NCBI GenBank assembly: GCA_016288635.1
Contig: JAEEKZ010000033.1
Span: 1-36,189 of the forward strand
Origin: Caryophanales bacterium
GTDB lineage: Bacteria > Bacillota_I > Bacilli_A > RF39 > UBA660
Direction: 5' to 3'
Length of the DNA: 36,189 nucleotides
Under the pieces are notes generated by a model, which did no database searches, was not told where the DNA came from, and worked only from the letters and a program-made list of their open reading frames with translations. Shown here piece after piece: positions 28,436 through 36,189 of the stretch. The position numbers and the translations under genes were made by a program. The stretch's first letter is position 1; the number at the start of each line of letters is the position of its first letter.

Positions 28436-29686
28436 ATGACTAAAAGAAAAATAAATAAGAAATTTTTTAGATTGGTTTGTATTATCTTTGCATGGGTTGT
28501 GCTAATAGACATTTGTCTTGTTACTTACCATTTTTTCTTTAAAGAAAAATTTAAGACATTTTATATAGAACTTGTAGGAGCACCAGAAATGACTATAGGA
28601 TATGGAGATACATATTCTGATCCTGGGTTTGTGGCATATGATGCAAAAGACGGAGATTTGACTGCCAATGTGGTTACAGATGGAAGTGTCGATACATTAA
28701 AACTTGGTCAATATACATTAGTTTACAAAGTCACTAATTCAAGAAATAAAGAAGATAGTGTTAGCAGAGTGGTAAACGTTGTTGATAATAAAATCCCTGA
28801 AATGACATTAAATGGGGAAGAGAAAATTTTTATATTTAATGGAAAGAAATATGAAGATGAGGGATGTATAGCACTTGACAATTATGATGGTGATTTGAGT
28901 GGTAGCATTGTTGTAAATAACGATATTGATTATGAAAAAGCAGGTATATATACAATTAAATACGAAGTAAAGGATTCTTCGGGAAACGAATCGTCTATTG
29001 AAAGAAAAATATATATTGATACAATGGACGATAGTTCAGTTGATAATTATGTAATCAGTTTAGAAAAATATATCAAAGCAAAAAACTATAAAGTGAGTTT
29101 AGGATACTATAATATTGAAAATGAATATACTTATAAATATAAAAATGAAACTGTTTATTATGGTGCTAGTTTAATTAAAACTTTAGACGCTTTATATATC
29201 TATGAAAATAATATGATTACAAATACCACAAGAAATTGGGTAAAAGATGCTATTTCGGTTAGTTCGAATTCTGCACATGCTAATTTGATTAAAACAATAG
29301 GATTTCAAAACTTAAAGAAGTATGGAAATAATCTAGGAACTAAATATACCCTTATCGGAGGAGACAATTATGGTAATACTACCGTTGATGATCAACTTGT
29401 CGTATTTAAAAAGTTATATAGTTTTTTAGAATCTAGTGAATATGGTGACGAGCTTAAAGGATATTTTATAAATGATTATAGTAATTATTTAATATATGAA
29501 GGACTTCCAAAAGTGGCTCATAAATATGGTTGGTTTGATGTTTATTATCATAACGTTGGTATAGTTTATGATGAACATCCATATATAATCGTTGTATTAT
29601 CAAATGGGAATTATTCTAGTAAGCCAGAAATATTTAGAGACTTATCTAAAAAAATATATGAATTACATAAATTGATGCATTATTAA
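28436..29686 (+). CDS. membrane-anchored protein: two Ig-like DUF5011 repeats plus class A beta-lactamase/transpeptidase-fold serine hydrolase
   Basis: N-terminal TM; YGDTYSDPGFVAYDAKDGDLT and YEDEGCIALDNYDGDLS; SxxK (SLIK), SxN (SSN), HKYG. Confidence 0.8.
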   Translation: MTKRKINKKFFRLVCIIFAWVVLIDICLVTYHFFFKEKFKTFYIELVGAPEMTIGYGDTYSDPGFVAYDAKDGDLTANVVTDGSVDTLKLGQYTLVYKVTNSRNKEDSVSRVVNVVDNKIPEMTLNGEEKIFIFNGKKYEDEGCIALDNYDGDLSGSIVVNNDIDYEKAGIYTIKYEVKDSSGNESSIERKIYIDTMDDSSVDNYVISLEKYIKAKNYKVSLGYYNIENEYTYKYKNETVYYGASLIKTLDALYIYENNMITNTTRNWVKDAISVSSNSAHANLIKTIGFQNLKKYGNNLGTKYTLIGGDNYGNTTVDDQLVVFKKLYSFLESSEYGDELKGYFINDYSNYLIYEGLPKVAHKYGWFDVYYHNVGIVYDEHPYIIVVLSNGNYSSKPEIFRDLSKKIYELHKLMHY

Positions 29687-29746
29687 AAATTGTTGATTAA
29701 TGCGCATTTTTGTGTATAATAATAGCCATTCGAGGGGTGATTTTTA

Positions 29747-30580
29747 ATGAAACCAGAAGTAAAGGAAATATTAAATAATAGAATTGAAGAACATAAAATT
29801 CTTTCTTTAAGAGCTTTAAAAATATTAGTGTATAGAGCTCGTGTTGCACTGTTACAAACAAGAAGCTCAAGACGTTATTCTAAAGAGAAAAGAGAAATGC
29901 TAAAAAAAATGCTTTCTAATTTGAGAGCAGAGAAGCAAAACTTAAAAACATTTTATGATTATATAAGTTCAGGCGTTAATGAAGGAAAATTTAATGAATT
30001 TTCTGTTTCTGAATGTTTAAAATCTTTAAAAGAGAGAAATAAAGAAATGTTTGAAAAATATACCCAATATTTAGAATCAAAATTTTATAAAGTTGAACCA
30101 ATCGGTATGCCATATACATTGGAACCGGGATATGGAAATGATGTTGGATCTTTAGCTATTACAAAAGAGGATGTTAAACGTCATTTAAGTTATATGAGCC
30201 CTGAATTTTGGGAATATATGGAACGTACTGAAAGCGTATATCCTTGTGATGATGCAAAATCTGTTTCGCAAGCTTTTGGTGCTACGAGCGTTCGTTCAAT
30301 AGATGGGAAAACTATATGTGAGATAAAATCTATTGTTCCACATATACATGATTTAGCTTCTGCGAAAGAAGCAAGTAGAGTGTATGTAAAAGCATATGAG
30401 ATTTATAAATGCTTAGGAGAAGAAAAAGTAGATCCTTCACGTTATAGTGATGCAAAAGAGATTTCAGAATATTTTGAAAGTCAATATTTAGGATATGCTC
30501 CTGAAAGAGTAAGATTAGCAACTAGATTAAAAAATGCTAGAAGAAAAGATTCAGTAAAAAAAGAAGCAAGAATATATTAA
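29747..30580 (+). CDS. hypothetical protein
   Basis: 277 aa, RBS gaggggtg, basic coiled-coil N-terminus. Confidence 0.7.
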   Translation: MKPEVKEILNNRIEEHKILSLRALKILVYRARVALLQTRSSRRYSKEKREMLKKMLSNLRAEKQNLKTFYDYISSGVNEGKFNEFSVSECLKSLKERNKEMFEKYTQYLESKFYKVEPIGMPYTLEPGYGNDVGSLAITKEDVKRHLSYMSPEFWEYMERTESVYPCDDAKSVSQAFGATSVRSIDGKTICEIKSIVPHIHDLASAKEASRVYVKAYEIYKCLGEEKVDPSRYSDAKEISEYFESQYLGYAPERVRLATRLKNARRKDSVKKEARIY

Positions 30581-30597
30581 TATTTTTGCTTTTTTAT
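30561..30597 (+). terminator. intrinsic terminator overlapping the stop region
   Basis: aagcaagaatatattaatatttttgctttttt. Confidence 0.7.
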
Positions 30598-30619
30598 TTA
30601 ATAATCTTTTTGGCAGTGG

Positions 30620-30666
30620 TATAATTAAGAAGAGCCCGTGGTTCTCAAGTTGGAGGACTATTTTTT
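30620..30666 (+). promoter_or_regulatory. extended -10 promoter and short structured pyrG leader
   Basis: TGGTATAAT (TATAAT 30620-30625); hairpin 30632-30644 (GAGCC-cgt-GGTTC) overlaps hairpin 30641-30658 (GTTCTC-aagttg-GAGGAC) that contains the RBS. Confidence 0.6.
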
Positions 30667-32271
30667 ATGACTAAATATATTTTTGTAACTGGTGGTGTTG
30701 TATCTGGATTAGGTAAAGGAATTACAGCATCAAGTATTGCGCTCCTTCTTAAAACGAGGGGATATAAAGTTTTCATGCAGAAATTCGATCCATACATTAA
30801 TGTTGACCCTGGAACAATGAATCCTGTTCAACATGGTGAAGTTTTTGTTACTTATGATGGATGTGAGACAGATTTAGACTTAGGCCACTATGAAAGATTT
30901 ATTGATGAAGAATTAAATTATACATCAAATATTACTAGTGGAAAAATATATTCGACAATAATTGAAAAGGAAAGAAGAGGAGAGTTCTTAGGAGCTACTG
31001 TTCAAATGATTCCTCATGTAACAAATGAAATCAAAAATAAAGTATATGAAGCAGGGGTTTCATCTGGAGCGGATTTTGTAATAACAGAGATAGGTGGTAC
31101 TGTTGGAGATATTGAGTCTACTGTTTTTATTGAGGCATTAAGACAAATTCAATACGAAAAAGGAAGCAAAGAAACTTTCTTTGTTCATACAACATTAATT
31201 CCATTTATATTTGGTTCAGATGAACTAAAGACAAAACCAACGCAAAATAGTGTTAAGGAATTAAGAAATATGGGTATTAGAGCGGACGCTTTGGTATGTA
31301 GAACACCAATTCCTACTCCTAAAAATATAAAAGAGAAATTATCACTTTATTGTTCGGTACCGGTTACAAATATAATAGATTCAGTTGATGTACAAAACAT
31401 ATATGATATTCCAATTAATTATTATAATCAGAAATTTGATGAAATAATTTTAAAACAATTTGATATGCCGCTTAAGAAAGCAAATTTGAAAGAATGGACG
31501 AACTTAATTGATAAAGTTGATCATTTAACAGAAGAAGTGGAAATAGCTTTAGTTGGTAAATATGTTGAATTACATGATGCGTATTTATCAGTAAAAGAAG
31601 CTTTGATGCACGCAGGATATGTTTATAATACTAAAGTTCATGTTAATTGGATTGATTCAGAGTCTTTGGAAGACTCATCGGTTGATCTAAAAAAAGTTTT
31701 TAAAAATTCAAAAGGTATATTAGTTCCTGGTGGATTTGGTTCTAGAGGCATAGATGGTAAAATAAAAGCAATAACCTATGCAAGAACTAATAATATTCCT
31801 TATTTAGGAATATGTTTAGGTATGCAACTTGCTGTTATAGAATTTGCTAGAAATGTATGTGGGATAAAGGGAGCATCGTCAAGAGAATTTGATGTAACAT
31901 GTAAAGATCCTGTTATTGACTTAATGGCTGATCAAAAAGCAATTGTTAATATGGGTGGTACATTAAGATTAGGAAATTATGATTGTTCTATTGAAAAAGA
32001 TACGTTAGCATATAAGTGTTATGGTGAAAGGCATATCTTGGAAAGACATAGACATAGGTATGAATTTAATAATGCATATAAGGAAGAGTTAGAGAAGAAG
32101 GGATTAGTCTTTTCGGGGATTAATGAAAAGAGTGATCTTGTAGAGATTGTTGAGAATCCAAATTTAAAATTCTTTATTGCTTGTCAATTTCATCCGGAAT
32201 TTAAATCTAGACCAACACATGCGCATCCTTTGTTCTTAAATTTTGTTAAGGCTGCAATAGATAATAAGTAA
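30667..32271 (+). CDS. pyrG: CTP synthase
   Basis: FVTGGVVSGLGKGITASS, GTVGDIES, GICLGMQ, CQFHPEFKSRP. Confidence 0.98.
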   Translation: MTKYIFVTGGVVSGLGKGITASSIALLLKTRGYKVFMQKFDPYINVDPGTMNPVQHGEVFVTYDGCETDLDLGHYERFIDEELNYTSNITSGKIYSTIIEKERRGEFLGATVQMIPHVTNEIKNKVYEAGVSSGADFVITEIGGTVGDIESTVFIEALRQIQYEKGSKETFFVHTTLIPFIFGSDELKTKPTQNSVKELRNMGIRADALVCRTPIPTPKNIKEKLSLYCSVPVTNIIDSVDVQNIYDIPINYYNQKFDEIILKQFDMPLKKANLKEWTNLIDKVDHLTEEVEIALVGKYVELHDAYLSVKEALMHAGYVYNTKVHVNWIDSESLEDSSVDLKKVFKNSKGILVPGGFGSRGIDGKIKAITYARTNNIPYLGICLGMQLAVIEFARNVCGIKGASSREFDVTCKDPVIDLMADQKAIVNMGGTLRLGNYDCSIEKDTLAYKCYGERHILERHRHRYEFNNAYKEELEKKGLVFSGINEKSDLVEIVENPNLKFFIACQFHPEFKSRPTHAHPLFLNFVKAAIDNK

Positions 32272-32299
32272 GATTTTGTCAAAAATCTTACTTTTTTTG
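32266..32299 (+). terminator. intrinsic terminator after pyrG
   Basis: aagtaagatttt-gtc-aaaaatcttactt + T-run. Confidence 0.85.
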
Positions 32300-32371
32300 T
32301 TAATAAAATGTAAATTATTTGACAAATCTGAAAGAAAAAGCACAAAAAGGCAAAAATAAGTATAAATATTA

Positions 32372-32400
32372 TTGAAAAAGCGGGCATTTTTTGGTAAAAT
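32372..32400 (+). promoter_or_regulatory. sigma-A promoter of rsmC-like/rpoB unit
   Basis: TTGAAA-N17-TAAAAT. Confidence 0.7.
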
Positions 32401-32433
32401 GTTGGGGTATTTATCAAAAAGGAGACCTGGCCT

Positions 32434-33027
32434 TTGGAACACTATTTTACGAGTAACGAAAACTTAAAAAGCGAGTTTAGATTAATAGAATATGAGTACA
32501 ACAATATTAAGTTGTCTTTTTTAAGTGATTTGGGAGTTTTTTCTAAAGATAAAATAGACTACGGGTCAAGATTTTTGATTGAAACTTTTTTAAAAAATAA
32601 TGATAGAACTTTTAACAACGTTTTAGATGTTGGATGTGGTTATGGATTTATGGGATTAACCATCGGTAAAGTATTACATTGTCATGTAGATATGGTTGAC
32701 GTAAATAAACGAGCGGTTCATTTGTCGGAAATGAATATTGGCAGAAACGAAGTTGATGCAAAAGCGTTTGTAAGCAATGCTTATGAAAGCATTACTGATA
32801 AGTATGATTTGATTATTACCAATCCTCCGATTCGAGCGGGTAATAAAGTACTTATTGATATTTTAGCAGGTGCTGAAGAACACCTTAATAAAGATGGGGA
32901 ATTATGGTATGTGATGCGTAAAGATCAAGGAGCTAAATCCTTTGTTAAAAAACTAAATAATGTTTATAATTTGGAATTGATAGAAAAAAGTAAAGGTTTT
33001 TATGTTTATCGGGCAAAAAAGCATTGA
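32434..33027 (+). CDS. class I SAM methyltransferase, RsmC/YbxB-like
   Basis: MEHYFTSN start (TTG), VLDVGCGYGFMG, IITNPPIRAG; precedes rpoB as ybxB does in Bacilli. Confidence 0.88.
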   Translation: MEHYFTSNENLKSEFRLIEYEYNNIKLSFLSDLGVFSKDKIDYGSRFLIETFLKNNDRTFNNVLDVGCGYGFMGLTIGKVLHCHVDMVDVNKRAVHLSEMNIGRNEVDAKAFVSNAYESITDKYDLIITNPPIRAGNKVLIDILAGAEEHLNKDGELWYVMRKDQGAKSFVKKLNNVYNLELIEKSKGFYVYRAKKH

Positions 33028-33122
33028 CTTTAATTTTTATCTAAGATAAAATTATAAATTGGTAATTCGTCGCCTTTAGGCGAATTTATAGTCTATAAAA
33101 TTATAGTGTATGGGGTGATATC

Positions 33123-36100
33123 GTGGCTTATAAAGTAGAAAAATTTGGAGACTATCGCGAAAGAAGAAGTTTCGCAAAATCAAAAAACACCTTAGAATTA
33201 CAAGATCTTTTGGAAATTCAAAAAAAGAGTTATCAAGACTTCCTTGAAACAGGTATCAAGGAAACTTTTGAAGATCTTTTTCCTGTGGAATCATTTACGG
33301 GAAATATTTCTTTAGAATTTGGTAACTATTATTTTGATCAACCAAGATACTCAATCTTGGAAGCTAAGGAAAGAATGGTTAACTATGCTTGTCCTTTAAA
33401 GGTTGAAGCAAGATTATTTGTTCATGAAACTGGTGAAGTTAAAGAACAAACAATTTTCTTAGGTGATATGCCTTTAATGACAGATGCTGGTACATTCATC
33501 ATTAATGGGGCAGAAAGAGTTATCGTTTCTCAATTGGTAAGAAGCCCATCTTGTTATTACAAGAGAGAAGTAGATAAAAACGGACGTAGAATCATTACAT
33601 CAGAAATTATTCCTAATCGTGGTACATGGTTAGAGTATGAAACAGATGCTAAGGGAGTAGTATACGTAAGAATTGATAGAACAAGAAAAGTTGCGGTTAC
33701 AACTTTCTTAAGAGCATTAGGTCTATCTAGTGATGAAGACATTATTGCTTTATTTGGTGATAATGAATATATTAGAGCAACATTAGAAAAAGACTCTTCT
33801 AAGAATACTGATGAAGCTTTAATTGAAATTTATGAAAAATTACGTCCAGGTGAACCAGCTACATTAGATTCTGCAAAGAACCAATTAATTACTAGATTCT
33901 TTGATAGATTTAGATACGATTTAGCTAAAGTTGGTCGTTATAAATTCAATAAGAAATTAAATGTAGTAGATAGATTAATCGATTGTACATTAGCAGAAGA
34001 TATTAAACTTAAAGGTAAAGTATATGCTAAGAAAGGTACAGTTGTAGATAAGACTACTTTAGAGTCAATTAAAGAAGCATTCTTAGATGGTTTCAACATG
34101 GTTGATGCAACTATAAATGAAGAATTAGATGATATTAAGAAAATACAAACTATTAAGGTATATGATAAAGAAGATAGTAAGAAAACATTTACTATTATTG
34201 GAACAGATCCTTCTTGTTTAGAAAGAAGATTAACTATTCCTGATATTTATGCTTCATTATCTTATTATATAGGATTACATTTTGGTTTTGGCTTCGATGA
34301 TGAAATCGATAACTTAGCCAATAGACGTGTAAGACAAGTTGGAGAATTAATTGGACAACAATTTAGAATTGGTATGTCAAGAATGGAAAGAGTTATTCGT
34401 GAAAGAATGACTACTCAAGAATTAGAAACAATTACTCCAAAGACATTAATTAATATTAGACCTGTTACAGCAGCATTAAAAGAATTCTTTGGTTCATCTC
34501 AATTATCAAAATTCATGGATCAAATTAACCCAATTGCTGAGTTAACAGATAAAAGACGTTTGTCAAGCTTAGGACCTGGAGGTCTTTCAAGAGAACGTGC
34601 TGGTATGGATGTTCGTGACGTTAATCCTTCACACTATGGAAGAATATGTCCAATTGAATCACCAGAAGGTCAAAATATTGGTTTGATCACATCATTAGCA
34701 GGTTATGCTAAAGTAAATGAATATGGATTCATAATGACTCCATATAGAAGAGTTGAAAATGGTAGAGTAACTGAGGATATCGAATATCTAACAGCTGATG
34801 AAGAAAAAGATTATTATATTTCTCAAGCTACTATTAAATTAGATGATAAGAAAAATATTGTTGATGATGAAGTAATGGGTAGATTAAACGGCGATACTGT
34901 TATGATACCTAAGAACAAAGTTAACTATGTTGACGTTGCTCCTAGTCAAGTTGTTGCTATTACAACAAGTTGTATCCCATTCCTTGAATTCAACGATGCA
35001 AACCGTACATTGATGGGTGCAAACATGCAACGTCAAGCTGTACCTCTATTAAAATCTGAAGCTCCAATTGTTGGAACAGGTGTTGAAGCTATTGCAGCTA
35101 AATATTCTGGATCTACTATTGTTGCTAAAGCAGATGGTGTTGTAGAGTATGCAGATTCATTAAAAATTATAGTTAAGACAAAAGATGGAAAAGATACATA
35201 TAGTTTAGCAAATTTTGAAAGATCAAATGCTGCTTCATGTATTAACCATATTCCTCTAGTAAGAGAAGGAGATAAAGTTCGTTTAGGACAAGTTATCGCT
35301 GATGGACCTTCAACTGATAAAGGTGAGTTAGCATTAGGAAGAAATATGACTGTTGCTTTCATGACTTTCGAAGGTTATAACTACGAGGATGCTGTTATAT
35401 TAAATGAAAGATTAGTTAAAGATGATGTTTATACATCACTTCAAATTGATCACTATGATATAGAATGTCGTGATACTAAATTAGGACCTGAGGAAATTAC
35501 TAGAGATATCCCTAATGTTGGTGATGAAGCTAGAAAGAACTTAGATGCTGATGGTATTGTTAAGATTGGTACAGAAGTTAAAGAAGGAGATATCTTAGTT
35601 GGTAAGATTACTCCAAATGGCGTACAAGAAGTAACAAGTGAAGAAAAATTGTTACATGCTATATTTGGTGATAAAGCTAGAGAAGTTAGAGATACTTCTT
35701 TAAGAGTAGAACATGGTGCTGGTGGTATAGTTCACGATGTTAAGATCTATACAAAAGCTAACTCAGATGAGTTACCTGCAGGTGTTTCTAAAGTTATAAG
35801 AGTATATATTGTACAAAAACGTAAAATCCAAGTTGGAGATAAAATGTCTGGTAGATATGGTAATAAAGGTGTTATTTCACTTGTATTACCAGAGGAAGAT
35901 ATGCCTATTATGCCAGATGGTAGACCAGTTGATGTAATGTTAAATCCACAAGGTGTTCCATCACGTATGAACATTGGACAAATTTTAGAATTACACTTAG
36001 GTATGGCTGGTAAGAGATTAGGTGTTCATTATGCTACTCCTGTATTTGATTCAGCTAGTTGGGCTGACATTCAAGAGGAAATGAAAGAAGCAGGAATGGA

Positions 36101-36189
36101 CCCAGATGGTAAGATGTGGTTAAGAGATGGTAGAACTGGAGATTACTTTGATCACAGAATTGCTGTAGGTGTTATGTATATGGTTAAAT
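33123..36189 (+). CDS. rpoB: DNA-directed RNA polymerase subunit beta (3' truncated by window)
   Basis: GTG start; frame open to window end; [59 protein letters not shown]; not in ORF track because no stop in window. Confidence 0.97.
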   Translation, partial: MAYKVEKFGDYRERRSFAKSKNTLELQDLLEIQKKSYQDFLETGIKETFEDLFPVESFTGNISLEFGNYYFDQPRYSILEAKERMVNYACPLKVEARLFVHETGEVKEQTIFLGDMPLMTDAGTFIINGAERVIVSQLVRSPSCYYKREVDKNGRRIITSEIIPNRGTWLEYETDAKGVVYVRIDRTRKVAVTTFLRALGLSSDEDIIALFGDNEYIRATLEKDSSKNTDEALIEIYEKLRPGEPATLDSAKNQLITRFFDRFRYDLAKVGRYKFNKKLNVVDRLIDCTLAEDIKLKGKVYAKKGTVVDKTTLESIKEAFLDGFNMVDATINEELDDIKKIQTIKVYDKEDSKKTFTIIGTDPSCLERRLTIPDIYASLSYYIGLHFGFGFDDEIDNLANRRVRQVGELIGQQFRIGMSRMERVIRERMTTQELETITPKTLINIRPVTAALKEFFGSSQLSKFMDQINPIAELTDKRRLSSLGPGGLSRERAGMDVRDVNPSHYGRICPIESPEGQNIGLITSLAGYAKVNEYGFIMTPYRRVENGRVTEDIEYLTADEEKDYYISQATIKLDDKKNIVDDEVMGRLNGDTVMIPKNKVNYVDVAPSQVVAITTSCIPFLEFNDANRTLMGANMQRQAVPLLKSEAPIVGTGVEAIAAKYSGSTIVAKADGVVEYADSLKIIVKTKDGKDTYSLANFERSNAASCINHIPLVREGDKVRLGQVIADGPSTDKGELALGRNMTVAFMTFEGYNYEDAVILNERLVKDDVYTSLQIDHYDIECRDTKLGPEEITRDIPNVGDEARKNLDADGIVKIGTEVKEGDILVGKITPNGVQEVTSEEKLLHAIFGDKAREVRDTSLRVEHGAGGIVHDVKIYTKANSDELPAGVSKVIRVYIVQKRKIQVGDKMSGRYGNKGVISLVLPEEDMPIMPDGRPVDVMLNPQGVPSRMNIGQILELHLGMAGKRLGVHYATPVFDSASWADIQEEMKEAGMDPDGKMWLRDGRTGDYFDHRIAVGVMYMVK

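Noticed and set aside
33557-35974. Three minus-strand ORFs inside rpoB
   Set aside because: Antisense shadows of rpoB, which is open across the region but missing from the ORF track because it has no stop in the window.

Overview
AT-rich, low-GC Gram-positive-type (Bacillota/Mollicutes-like, genetic code 11) chromosomal window. It is mostly housekeeping: trpS, GH31 glucosidase, T-box + leuS, trmB, yidD, rnc, smc, ysxC, der, fmt, pyrG, rsmC-like/ybxB and a 3'-truncated rpoB. It carries eight tRNA genes in two clusters and many intrinsic terminators. The most interesting locus is 22642-25425, a compact bacteriocin-like operon between a tRNA cluster and ysxC-der. It encodes a C39-peptidase ABC transporter with intact catalytic motifs, a 135-aa one-TM mini accessory protein, and two very small ORFs absent from the supplied ORF track (25081-25227, 48 aa; 25243-25392, 49 aa). 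Both peptides share an ELFxVxGG double-glycine leader. Both predicted cores are cationic and hydrophobic, carry a GxxxG motif, and have exactly one Cys at or near the C-terminus. This suggests a candidate two-peptide bacteriocin, possibly a disulfide-linked heterodimer. Other points of interest: a ZnuA-like lipoprotein that appears to have lost its metal-binding histidines; an Asp at the RpoB position equivalent to E. coli His526 (predicted intrinsic rifampicin resistance); mutually exclusive hairpins in the pyrG leader that bury the RBS; a Leu T-box driving a small membrane protein plus leuS; LeuRS motif variants; and several repeat-containing hypothetical proteins. All family calls are from motif reading without database searches.
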